Positions 36,101 through 48,651 of a DNA stretch of 64,000 bases are shown one piece after another. Location of the stretch: assembly GCA_051294375.1 (NCBI GenBank), contig CM119270.1, forward strand, positions 4,968,152-5,032,151. The letters run 5' to 3'. The notes below the pieces were generated by a model. The model saw only the letters and a program-made list of their open reading frames with translations, searched no databases and had not been told where the DNA came from. How positions within the stretch are numbered: the stretch's first letter is position 1; the number at the start of each line of letters is the position of its first letter. Made by a program: the position numbers and the translations under genes. The DNA is from Paraspadella gotoi. Its lineage: Eukaryota; Chaetognatha.

Positions 36101-36478
36101 CAAACATTGTAATCCCTTGGCAAGAAAATTTACGGGGCCTGTTTCATCGACTACGGATCCCAAGTGGCCGACTTGCTGCCTCACCTGGAAACTCACCAAA
36201 CCGAATACGCTCAGCACGCTGCGGCCAACGCTTACTTGCTTCCGCCCAAACAAGCCCCGTTGCTGATGGACACCATGAATCCCCTCAACAGAGTTTTGGG
36301 AAAGAAATTCTATGATAAATACTTGGGCCATTACTTGCCCGAATCACAGTACAGGATTCACAGGGTCAAGTACTCCGACTTCAATATTTTTAGTCGGTCG
36401 AGCGACACGATATTTGTCGCTTTCTCGATTCTCAGCGATAGAAAACAAATAACATACAATAAAAAAACGAATGTATAA
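32311..36478 (+). CDS. MYND zinc-finger protein, uncharacterised (intact copy)
   Basis: Four coding exons: 32311-33142, 34079-34432, 34497-34744 and about 36125-36478, giving about 595 residues. Phases agree at each junction (1, 1, 0). The ATG at 32311 was chosen over the non-ATG frame extension upstream. The N-terminus has a complete MYND zinc finger, about residues 22-62: Cys22, 27, 37, 40, 46, 50, His58, Cys62, with SCSRCKVAQYCGKTC and WRRHKPNC. MYND fingers mediate protein-protein contacts, often in transcriptional cofactors. No SET motifs are seen, so it is not a typical SMYD methyltransferase. The remaining 530 residues include VEEVMMEKGATIVSVGFVNL, LKFVGVDMSPVVVAKNLVVY and MNPLNRVLGKKFYDKYLGHY, which I do not recognise. 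An indel-broken mirror copy lies at 23480-27591. Introns 1 and 3 carry repeats. The exon-4 start is uncertain. Confidence 0.8.
33365..33515 (+). repeat. Dispersed repeat, family B (right arm, intron 1)
   Basis: GCCCATTGGGATGGGGCATC, GTCACTGGCGCGGTTACC and GCTTTGCCAACGCAGAGGG; reverse complement of the copy at 17689-17840. Confidence 0.8.
33580..33988 (-). mobile_element. tRNA-derived SINE, family A (right arm, intron 1)
   Basis: Mirror of 25916-26325, with the B box reading GGGATTGAACC on the plus strand near 33918-33928. It lies in intron 1 of the MYND gene, antisense to it. Confidence 0.8.
34079..34432 (+). CDS. MYND protein exon 2, 117 codons
   Basis: Acceptor TCTTTTTGCAG, donor GTAAGT, in phase 1 and out phase 1. 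It encodes ANVVYILNYWLRSERPFNVW, ISLMSHEADRIGYARYLATG and NSKLDYSKGLFKGHEI. Confidence 0.82.
34497..34744 (+). CDS. MYND protein exon 3, 82 codons
   Basis: Acceptor AAATTGTTCAG, donor GTGAAA, in phase 1 and out phase 0. It encodes MTNNVRRLKEYVQNGEIVCE, DVSTLEWIKSLKPDVVDWSN and TYHLATFMNWSQ. The first intron before it is only 64 bases. Without splicing, the frame would run on 19 codons to a stop at 34801. Confidence 0.78.
35060..35285. repeat. TTAATTAA-rich low complexity (right arm, intron 3)
   Basis: Mirror of 24595-24810. Part of the 1.4-kb third intron of the MYND gene. Confidence 0.85.
36125..36478 (+). CDS. MYND protein terminal exon (5' boundary uncertain)
   Basis: Encodes IYGACFIDYGSQVADLLPHL, YAQHAAANAYLLPPKQAPLL and MNPLNRVLGKKFYDKYLGHY, then a stop at 36476-36478. 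A start at 36125 after GGCAAG keeps phase 0 with exon 3. The left-arm copy, one base shorter in two places here (AACCCTTGGCAAGAAATTT versus AATCCCTTGGCAAGAAAATTT), keeps KDFKSKHCNPWQE open just upstream. The real exon may therefore begin near 36085. Confidence 0.65.
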   Translation, partial: KIYGACFIDYGSQVADLLPHLETHQTEYAQHAAANAYLLPPKQAPLLMDTMNPLNRVLGKKFYDKYLGHYLPESQYRIHRVKYSDFNIFSRSSDTIFVAFSILSDRKQITYNKKTNV

Positions 36479-36624
36479 TTAACAAAAATTAACCTTTACG
36501 TTGCTGGAATGTCAGAAGTCACCTGTTACGTTTACATATGCAGAAACAAAATATATAGTAGATACTATTTAGTTCATAAGAGTTGACCTATGTGAGTATT
36601 TCATGTTGCTATCACGTTCCTATG

Positions 36625-36800
36625 AAGTTGGTACAACCAATAAAAAATTATCCATTCATTTAATAAATAAGCTTTGGTGGTTTAAGGCCTCCATCACTCT
36701 TACAAGATAATAACATAGCAGGTCCCTGCAAGCTTTTAATCAAGACTCTCACACAGTTTCATTTATTCACTCCCAGATTACCTGGCTTCCTTATCAACGA
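36625..36800 (-). mobile_element. SINE fragment, family A (right arm)
   Basis: Mirror of 23085-23270, in reverse family order starting with GGTACAACCAATAAAAAATT. Confidence 0.75.
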
Positions 36801-37753
36801 AGTGGTATAATTTTTCAAAGAAGACCACTCCCTTAAGTATTAGATCGGAGAATACTCATCGCTAGCATCAAAATACAAGGAGCTGGATTTTATGAAATTG
36901 GTACAACTGCTGTTACAACTGGTGGTATATACGTTTGAGAAATTTACGTTTATTTCTCTTCTATTTATCTTCTTTTTAATAATATTATTTTCTTTCCACT
37001 TGTAAATAAAACTTTAACTTTATGTGCATATTTGTATGTTTCATTTTCATGAAAAAAAATTAGAAAATGAGATAAAACTGGAAGGAGAAAATATTAAAAG
37101 TTCACAAAATAGAAATAATCTAATGAACTTTAACAGATGCCTAAACATACTGATAGATTTATAGCTTTAAAGGGCAAAGAGTGGCACAGGACTAATTTTT
37201 CACCACGAATTCTCCAATAAAAAAGTCTAAAAAAGATTACAAACATTTACTTTATTGTTCAAATCAATTTGGACAATGATGAATACATGATATAACATTT
37301 GGGTGATAAATTATCACTGATAGTTATATATACATGACTTAGATAGTAAACTTTTTCCATCTCCACCCGCCTGAAGGAAAGAGAAAAAAATAACATTTTC
37401 TCGGATTTTTCAAAGAGTAGCAATTTGGTTTTTTTTGTGTAGAGAAAAAAAAATAAAAAAAACAAAAAAAAAAAACAAAAAAACAAAAAAACAATCCAGA
37501 CATCGCCGCGGATTTAAAATTTACAAATAGCCAACAAGAACATCTCAAATGACAAAGAGAGAAAATTCGAATCAACGTTTACAAACTGGTCCACGACGTG
37601 GACATAATTCACGCGCGCGGTAACAGCGTGCATCACATGAAAAAAATATGGAAATAATAATATAATAATAATAGTAATGGATTCGCGCATCAGCCCAAAA
37701 TTCTTAAGTGCTTAGGAATCCTTATATTTTAGAATTTGTTGGTTTTTAGAAAC

Positions 37754-39276
<1,523 letters not shown>

Positions 39277-39766
39277 GGTGAGAAGGGTGGAGAAGAAGAG
39301 AGGGAGTGAGAAAGGAAGAGAGAGAGAGACGGGTTCGAATGGAACGTCGGAACAGCTTTCCTGTGGTTGTTGTTGTTGTTGTCATAGCAGCATCTATTTT
39401 CCTTCTTCCTCCTTTTCGGGGAAGTGACGGAGGGGGAGGGAGGAAAAGCGGGATGAGGGAGAAAAGGAAAAGGGGGGGGAGGAATTAAGGAAGAAGAAAA
39501 AGTGGAGGATGGAAAAGAGGAAACAAAAAAAATTGGCCGGACTAGGAACGAAGGAGGCAAATATGAAGGGGGGGGCTAGTCGAAGTTTTTTTTTTTTCAC
39601 GGACGAAGGAGATTCGCAACAGATGGCGCTGATAAAAAGATGGATGCACTTTTTGTTTCTTTTTTTTTTTTTTAATGTAGTTTTTTTTTCCGGTCGAGGG
39701 CGGCGGTCGCTGACCGTCGATCGTCGTCACCGGCGGCGTCAACCGGCGGCGGCGTCAACGGCGGCG

Positions 39767-39889
39767 TCACTGCATCCCGAAATAGTCACTGTGAGCGCCG
39801 GATTCCGTGGGGGCGTCCTTCTCGAACCGCTTCGCCTCTTCCTGCATGCTCTCCTTTATTTTCAAGATGGCCGCAGATTCTGTTTGATC
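39767..39889 (-). CDS. Ssdp terminal coding exon, 40 codons plus stop
   Basis: Acceptor ATATTTTCAG, phase 0, then [40 protein letters not shown] and TGA. The charged helical tail differs from the SYSPSMTMSV ending of fly and vertebrate proteins, so this is an alternative C-terminus. The phase, splice site and codon usage are consistent, but no similarity search was possible. Confidence 0.72.
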   Translation of the reverse strand, partial: DQTESAAILKIKESMQEEAKRFEKDAPTESGAHSDYFGMQ

Positions 39890-42800
39890 CTGAAAATATA
39901 TTTTTTTTTTGGGGTGGGAGAAATAATAAAACGTTTATAACACTATTTTCCTTGTAAACTATCCGTCTTCAAGGCTCCACGAGCTCCACTCATTATTTCT
40001 CAATCCGTTCTTCCTTCAACCATAGCGACGTTCGCATATAACGTATTTTGCATTACATTACTTAACATTGCTCCCTTTACAAATTAGTTTCATTTTATCC
40101 GACCCTTATCCGCTACGTTGTTATTGTTGTGCTTACACATTTTTAAAAACACCTTTTTATTTCTCTTACATTTCGCTCTCCTTTTGCCTTTTGACTCATT
40201 ATCACGACGTTCTCCTTATTCTCATTTCACATCCTCCCTCCATCAACTTTCACGATTCGTGCCCCTTCCTCTCCTCCGTCTCCCTTTTTTTAAAGCCCCC
40301 TCCTTTCCTCCCTCTCCCTTTCTAAACACCCCCTTCCCTCCCCCACTGTCCAATAAACTCACATTCATCCCCCCGACGGCTTCCGAGGTCGGGGGTCCTT
40401 GAGCCGAGTAGCCCCCCATCCCGCCGTAGCCCCCGATGCCTCCGTCGCCGCCCCCGCCGCCCCCCGGCCCTCCGTTCGAATCGCCCTGACTGACTGGGGT
40501 GCCGCCGCCGCCGCCGGCGCCGCCGAGCGGCGTACCGGGGCCGCCGTTGTGGGGGGAATGCTTCATACCGTCGATGCCGTCGCCTGAGGAAGTTAAGGGC
40601 ATGTTGTTTTTGATAAAGAAAAAAGATGTGAAGGGGTTATACTGTATGAGGTGTAAACAGTATGAGAGTGGTTGAAGGTGACAGTGTCTGGGTCCCAAGT
40701 AACGACAAATCTCTCACAAAGATGTTTGTTTGCTTATTTTTTAACTTATTTTAATTTTTGTTTCAAAAAAAAAACTTGGTAGTTTTCATTCAGCTGTACG
40801 ATAAATAATTAAATCTCAACAAATTTGCCTCACCATTCATGGGCGGCATGTCTCCGGGCCCCATAGGCATGGGGCCCGGTCCTTCTCCGAGCGGGAACTG
40901 TCCGGGTCCCATGTTGTTCGGCCCCATGGCGCCGCCAGGTCCGCCGCCCGGACCGCCCTTCATCATGCCGTACATGTCGCCGCCCGCTGAGCCGTCTCCG
41001 GGGCTGGGCATGATCGGGGTTCCCGGTCCGGGCCCGCCGGGGGGTCCGTTGTAGGTGCCCGGCGATGAGGTGGAGTAGTTGTTCATGGTATTCATGTTCA
41101 TGGCTTGGGAGGAATTGGGTCCGCCCCACGGGGGTCGTCCGCCGGGCCCGCTCATGCTCATGGGCTGCATGGGGCCGCCGGGGCCCATGGGGCTGCCGTT
41201 GGGCGGGGGGCCGCGCGGGCCCATGGGCGGGCCGTATTGGGGAGAGTTCATGGGGCCGGACATCCGACTATTGGGAGGAGGGCCCATCCGCTGCATGGCC
41301 ATTCCTGGATGACCCGGGCGAGACGCGTCGCCCATGCTGTTGGGGATGAGGGGTTGACCGGGGACGCCGCCGGGTGGACCCTGAGTCACGGGGGGAGGGG
41401 GAGGGGGGCATAGGTTTAATTTGTATTTCCTAATACTTCATTGGTTGTAAAAAATGGTATCTACAAGTATTTTACAGTTTTATTCATTTTTGATAATTTT
41501 GTTGATAATTAAATTGTTTTCGAAATGTTTTTGATACGTACATTGAATTCTACCTGCGAAGGCCCTCGCATTGGAACGGGGCCTCTTGGTCCGCCGGGTC
41601 CGTAACGTGGCGACATGAACGGCTAGGGGCGAAAACGAACGTGGGGTAAACAAATGAACAGCGTGGAATTTCGATATCAGACAATGGAATGCTCAAACCG
41701 ATTTTTTTTAAATTTTATTTAAGTGAAAAATAATGTTTCTGGCATCATAAAAATTATTAAAGGCTTCATTCCTAAAATATTTTACCGGAAAAAATCCCGG
41801 CGGCATCCCGGGTCCTCCCGGCCCGATGCCGTCTTGAGGTCCACCGGGACCCATTTGACCGAGGGGCGTCGGCGCTGGACCCGCGTTCTGTAAGATAAAA
41901 CGAAAATTGCTATTATTGATTAATGCAATTCAAATTGTGTTTTATTAAACATAAAACCGAAAACATTAAAAGAAATAGCGATTATTACGTTAAACCTAAA
42001 CTCTAATCCCATGCTTTTTATGATTAACAAAAAATAAAAAAATAATAATAATTGAATCACAAATTATGAAAACGAAAACATATTTAATTATTTAGGTATA
42101 TGTTTAAGATTGAACAACGAATATTCAGAATTCGGAGGTTAAATTTTAGCAAAGTATTAAATCATACGAGTTTATTTTCTTGATTGTATTTAATTGCTTT
42201 TATGTCATTTTAATTTTATTTTACATTCATTTTGAATTAAATATTTCTACAAACATACTGAGCGTAAACGTCGGATAATTTTTAAACAAATTTTATAAAA
42301 TCAGTCTCCTTTGCGATCGATAGTCGCGTAAAAGCTTTTTGAATATGAAATAAAAAGGTTTTAAATTTTTTTAAAAAAATTTTTCTTTAAAACAAAAATT
42401 CAACGGATTGCGAATGTCCTATATGTTTCTTATTGCGCTTCCAACCTCGTTCAACATTTGTTTCTTATTCAACCAATTTTTTTTTTCCGATATATTTTTT
42501 CAGTTTGACAAAAACTTTCTTTTTCACTGTCCTTGCCCTATAGTTTTGATCCAGCATTATTTTTCTCACTCCAGCATTATTCCATCACACCTCAACATTG
42601 TTCTTCACTCTCAAACTTCGCCCTCAACCGATTCCCTTACGACGTTGCCAAAACGATCCAAAACGTTCTTGTATTCAGCGTTAGTCTAATTCCTTCGACG
42701 TTTGCATATCGCCGGCGATTAGCCTTCCGTTCAAATTTACATTCGAACTCGCACATTCTTCTCCGACGCCTCTTCTCTCCCTCTTTCTTTCTCACACTTC

Positions 42801-43396
42801 CTGCCCCCACAACCAAATTGCGCCCTTCAGTCCCCACTACCCACATTGCTCCTTTGTTTTCCCCGAAAAATTTAGTCCCGCTCATCGGACACTAGGGCGT
42901 GTGACGAGCAGGAAGTGTGGCCAAAAGCCTTGACAAAATCGATCTTTACTCAGGCAAGTCAAAGACCGACACTAGATCGCATCGCTGCAATATTATGTCG
43001 TCAAAATAATCGCAAAGCGGCATTGCTACCGATTCCACAACCAACCTTGACTATCATGGTGGAATAGGTAGATCCATCCATCCAACGGTCCATTTCATTT
43101 TTTTTCCTAATTGCTAAAACCTAATAAAGCAATTTTTGGAGGGCTCGGTTTCTTGGTTGCTTTAATTATATAAATAAATACGCAGTTATTTACTGATTGT
43201 TTTCAATGACATTCCCCAACCCATCGCCGAAAATATAAGCAATAACCCTTTTGGCCTTTCTGACCGTTGATTCGAACCGTCACCCACGGAGTTCGAGCGA
43301 GAGCGATTGTGCTCCCCCCCCTGCCAAAAGAGCAGTCTCTCCCACACAAACAGTAAATTGACAAAAAACACGAGATTAATTTGTTACCAGCTCTCT

Positions 43397-43470
<74 letters not shown>

Positions 43471-43873
43471 CTCAAAAGATAACAACGAAATGATCGCTGG
43501 CCCTGGCTGCTTCTTCCATCTTTCTATCCAGACGCCAACGGCATATTTTTTTCCCCGGCGTGGCGTGGCGACCACCCTCCTCTTTTGATAATCTAACCAC
43601 CGACGCGACGCGAATCAAACCTCCTCCATCAACCACCAATGGAACAGCGCGATGCCGTACAACTACTCCAATATATTTTCTCGATTTTCTTTTCTTTTTT
43701 TTTTTTTAATATTTTTCGAGAACTAAAATTGATTTCCAAGCGAAGCACATTTTGTTTTCAATATGCCGCACACGAAGTCGTTTCTACGACGCGCAAGACG
43801 CGCGCAAATCGCACGCATCGACGAGCGCAAATCGCACGCAACTCCCCTCTCTCTCTCCTCTCTCTCTCTTCTC

Positions 43874-43924
<51 letters not shown>

Positions 43925-44035
43925 GCGAAACACGGCGCGCGAGAAACGAGCGCGCCAAACCTCGCCTCGACCTCGTTCCTTCTCTCTCTCTCTCTCTCTC
44001 TTCTCTCTTCTCTCTCTCTCTCTCTCTTCCTCTCT

Positions 44036-44071
<36 letters not shown>

Positions 44072-46910
44072 CCACCAACTTTTCTCATTTCCACTTCGAC
44101 GAAAGTCGACCACCCAATTTTCTGCTGAAAATATTCTACTTACCCCCCCCCATCCGATCCCACCACTCATTCCCCACTTTCCCCCCTCCCCTTCCTTTCA
44201 ATATACAGCAGCAGAATGGATCATTGTGACAGCGTCTCCTGCGACAGCGACCGCAGCCTCCGTCGGTCCGCACGTCTCGCTTCGGACGGCGGTTTGCGGA
44301 AGAATTGAACGAGATTATTAAGGTTTCAAAATTGTTTTCATTTTTATTTATAATTGAACAATAACGTCGATTTACGTTTAGGACGCAAAGTATGAAATTT
44401 TTCATGCCATAATTTATTTCATAATATGACAAAACCATGAGGTCGAGGAGTCGCTAGAAAAGCATCAATTTCTGCTTTCTTAGTTGAATAATTAAAAACC
44501 AAAGAAATAAGATACGTTAAAAACGATAATTTTACAGGATTATATTAACTCAGTCTTTAGAAATATATCTAGCTTCTTTTTAACCCTGGCGTGCGGAGAT
44601 TTTCTTTCTCCGACTTTGGCTCTCATGAAGCCGAGAAATGGCACCAGACGCTGAGGCTGCGCCGACGCAACTCGACGACGGCAGCTGCTCCAGCGTTGCC
44701 AGCCGCCGCCGCCGCCGCGTCCCCTGTCGAATTCCTGTCATTGCTCTCGCTCTGATAAACGACATTAGGAATGACGTCGACTGCCTAGCGAGATTGGAGC
44801 TCGATCCCGCTACTCTCCACAAAAAAAACTATTCAATCATAAAATTATTTGTTTTTTGTTTCTTCAAAAGATAAGTGTAGAGTAAGTACAAAACACGATA
44901 ATAACATTTAAACATTATTTAACGCAAAAACACACGAAGGATTGCATCCAAAATTAAAATTAATCAAAGAATAGACTGATTATTATCAATATGAATGATT
45001 ATTGATTTCTCCCTATATATGAAAAATACCATGCCTTTGTCATCAAGCATTTTACACATATAAGAATTTTAACAAAAACTTACATGAGCCATCCCATTAA
45101 CTCCATAGCCAGAGTTGACAAATCCCTTAAAAGAAGAGAAATGAAAAAAATAGAAGGATACATAAAGAGACAGTTAAAGAATTAGACATGCCCTGGTGAA
45201 ATTGGCTTGCAAGGTGGAATCGTTATTGATATGTTTTTCTTTAAACAATTAAGTGGCAATCACCAAAATTTCACGCTGTATATCAATAAATATCCTTTTC
45301 AATGTTTTTTTTTAAAATTTAGTCAAGATCATCTAATCTAGTACTAAACTATCTTCATGATATCAAAACAAAAATTGAATTTTTTCAAGTTTGAAAGCTT
45401 TTTTCATCCCTGTCAGCTGTTGTAAAAAAAAAAGGACCGTTTAAATATTGAGTGCGATTTAGTTTAGGTTTTCCGGGTTCAAAAAGTTGGTTAGTGAAAA
45501 AAAGGTGCCGCATGGTTATTATCATTTAATTACTCCAAAAAGTGCTCGAAGCAAAAAATAAAGTTAACAAACTGCAAAAAAAAAAAATTTCTCCTTGGTC
45601 AAACTTTTCTTTGGAGGAAGAAATTGAGGTAAGAAACTGAAAACTCACATTTTGGTGGCCGCAATTTCTCGACGTTGGAGTCTGGGGCTGGAATTGGCGA
45701 AAGATTCATCAAAACAAATGATGAAAAAAAAAAAATAAAGTAACAAATCGCGTTTAATTAACAAAAGAATATATAACTTTTTTGAATGATTTGCGTAATT
45801 GCCATTCAATTGTTCAAAATTTTTGATAGAAAAGAACCTAGTGGTTTTCCTTGAGCAATGAGCATTTTGAGCCTCTAACATAATTTGCAGTTTTAGAAAA
45901 AAGCTTTAAACGATGATATTCGCAAACTAAACATAGTATCACACTAGAAGATCTATTTTTTGTGTTTGCTACTAAGATACTCACGTAATCGTGAAAGGCT
46001 TTGGCCTCGGAACTGTGCTCACACGTGTCTCTTCTCTCTGGAGCCGCGCAGTAGAGATCCCAAAAAACACTGAAAAAATTTTAAAAATTAAATTAATTAG
46101 GATGAAACATGGATTAACTAAGTGGTAGGTTTTAGACATTTAAAAATGCGTAAAAGACTTATACAGTGACCCCCCAAATTTTTTAAAATTAAATAAATAA
46201 GTCAATACAACTGTTTCCATCATCATTATATGTTATAAAATTGTTTAATGAGTTTCAATTCTGTTACTATTGTTGTTGCATCTTTAAATTTTTAAACATA
46301 TCTGAAGGAATCATATCAGTTATCATATCAGAAGTAAATTCGACTACATAGCCTCTGTTGTCCAATTTTAGGCCTTTAACTATTCTACTGAACTTTTTTT
46401 GGGGGGGGATTGAAATCACTTTTTCTTAAATATATCACATACCCGACCATACTAGTGTCACTATTTACCCCTACACAGTATTTTGATCTATTTAGTATTT
46501 AGTTCTATCTTAAGCATACGTAATGTGTCATGGTTTAAAAGGGTCATTTCAGATAATCTCTTTCGACGTTTGCTATTCCTCGGCCTTCATAGACATTTTC
46601 TCAAATTAACTCGTGACTTCTTGATATGCAAATTAGATTGAAAGCAGGTGGTTGCCTCGCGCCGGTGGTTGGGATGGGATGATTGGAACAAAAAGGTTCG
46701 AGGGTCCACTACGGGAAACAAGAGCTGGAGACGATTGGAAAGGTTAGTGGGAGAAAAGGTGAGAGAGAAAAGGTTGTGACTGTGGATTCTGGCTGATGAC
46801 GTTTTTGTCACGTGGAGACTGGAAAGCAACGTCCTCAATTTGCGTAGGCAGCGCGCGCTGGCGACTGCAGTTGTTTTATTTCTTTTGCTCAAAGGCAGGA
46901 GGAGGAAGAG

Positions 46911-46944
<34 letters not shown>

Positions 46945-47536
46945 TAATGGAGGGACGGGTGTGAGCAGTTCCTTGACGCCATAGAAAGGAGGTTGTGGTG
47001 TGAGCTATGGGTTCTACACTTTTCAACCAAGGGTAGTTTAACCGGGAGAAAAAAAAAAGGAGGGAGGAAAGAAAATTATCTTAGATAAAAAAAAAAGAAA
47101 GGAATGAGAGAAGAAACGACAGGAACCAAAAAATGCAAAAGAAAAAAAAAAGGAAAGAGGATAAAAGAGAAAGAAAATTCTCGTGTGAGAAAATATGGTG
47201 AAAAAGTGAAGGTTGTCACAAGAAAAAGAATATGGGGTGAGATGAAGGAGAGCGAGGGAGGAAGGCGAGGTTTTAAAGAATAAGGAGGAAAGAAGATTGA
47301 TGGGGCGGAGGAGGAGGTGGAGGCTGGGCGAGGCGAAAAAACAATGACGACAACAAAGCGGAGGAGGAGGAAGGTAGGAGGAGGAGGAGGACGGGTCGTC
47401 GAGGTGCTGACAGAGATTCATCGCTGAGGAGGAAGGCAGAAGGGAGGATGGAAAAGGTTATAGCAGGCGTTGATGGTTATAGGAGCGAAAGATGAGGACG
47501 CGAAATGGGGGAGAGATAGAGAGGAGAAAGAGAGAA

Positions 47537-47572
<36 letters not shown>

Positions 47573-48616
47573 AGAGAGAGCAGAGAGAAGAGAGACGCGT
47601 GCATTGAGTTAAAACTGCAACCTTCACCGCGGGAAGGAAGAAGAAAGAAATAGGGAGGAAGAGGAGGAGAAGAGGAAAGGAAGGAGGAAAGGAAAAAAAA
47701 AAGCTAAAAGAAGTTAGATCATTATTTTGTCAAGACGCAGCAAAAGTATGGTAGCGAAAAAAAGGTATGAAGTTGAAAGAGATGGCAGAAAAGTAAGGAG
47801 GACGGATAGGTTTATTCAATTTGACGCATTTTAATGTAGGTATTTTATGTTTTCTTTGGAAACAAAGTCCAGTAAATTTATAAAATTGTACATATCGTGA
47901 ATGAAAACAGAGAAAAATTCTAGGATTTTTAATTTTTATAATTTATAATAAAATAAATGAATATAATAAATAAATAGAAATTCTTAATAATAACTTGAAT
48001 CAATATAAAAATATATTTAGTAGGTCTTCATTGTCAAGAAAAAAGCTAAATTTAGTCATCTCCTTAGTTCTGGTAAATCTCAAAATTTACTTTTTGAAAC
48101 CTCATGTCTGTAAATAAATCAATAATATAAAGAAAAATGAAAAATAAATTTGTATTTCTATTATTTTTTGTTTTTTGGTTTTTTTTACCAAGTTTATTTT
48201 ACTTCAAAATTTATTAGGAATTTGTTAAATTACATAGAAAAAAGATTTTAATAACATTTCAATTGAACAATGTTTATTCAAAGAGCCATAATCGATAAAA
48301 CATTATAATATTCTTTTGTAAAGCCCATTGAATAATTAAGAACTAGGAAGCGAATTCGCAGTGAAACAGAATTCTCGCTGCTCCAGTAAAAAAAAAAAGA
48401 AGAGAAAAAAAAAGCAAAAAAAAAAAAGAGAAAAAAAAGCATTAAAAAAAGAGAGAATGATCCTGCTCCGGGAAAATGGCGAAAAAATTTAAGAAAGGCA
48501 AGAAAGGGATCCCGAGTTTTACTCGGAGCAGGATTCTCTGGAGAAGAGTCAGCCAGGGAGGGCGGGGAAGAGCGAGAAGGGAAGAAGAAGGGAGGGAGGA
48601 GAGAGGAGGTGAGATT

Positions 48617-48651
<35 letters not shown>

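Larger units (their letters stand above)
22196..37753. repeat. 15.5-kb near-perfect palindrome (two arms and a 286-bp spacer)
   Basis: 22196-29948 is the reverse complement of 30235-37753 along its whole length. Anchors: GTTTCTAAACCAACAAATTC at the left edge against its complement at 37720-37753; the MYND gene in both arms; the AT-rich TTAATTAA block at 24595-24800 and 35060-35285; GA/CT runs at 27809/32018 and 28836/31286; and TATTTACT..TTAAATAAGT against 30235-30265 at the centre. The arms are 7753 and 7519 bases. The left arm carries many short indels relative to the right, plus about 0.3 kb of extra SINE sequence near 28200-28560. Confidence 0.93.
41888..45083. other. Ssdp intron 5 (3.2 kb)
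   Basis: AT-rich in 41900-42500. A C/T-rich stretch with CT microsatellites lies at 43391-43468 and 43842-44072. 44600-44770 is GC-rich with GCCGCC runs but contains no Ssdp-like peptide in either strand. Confidence 0.7.

Noticed and set aside
39509-39940. 143-codon plus-strand frame
   Set aside because: Overlaps the Ssdp terminal exon on the opposite strand and low-complexity DNA; no recognisable motif.
40399-41413. Several Gly/Pro/Ala-rich plus-strand frames
   Set aside because: Antisense shadows of Ssdp exons 8 and 9, which match the family on the minus strand.
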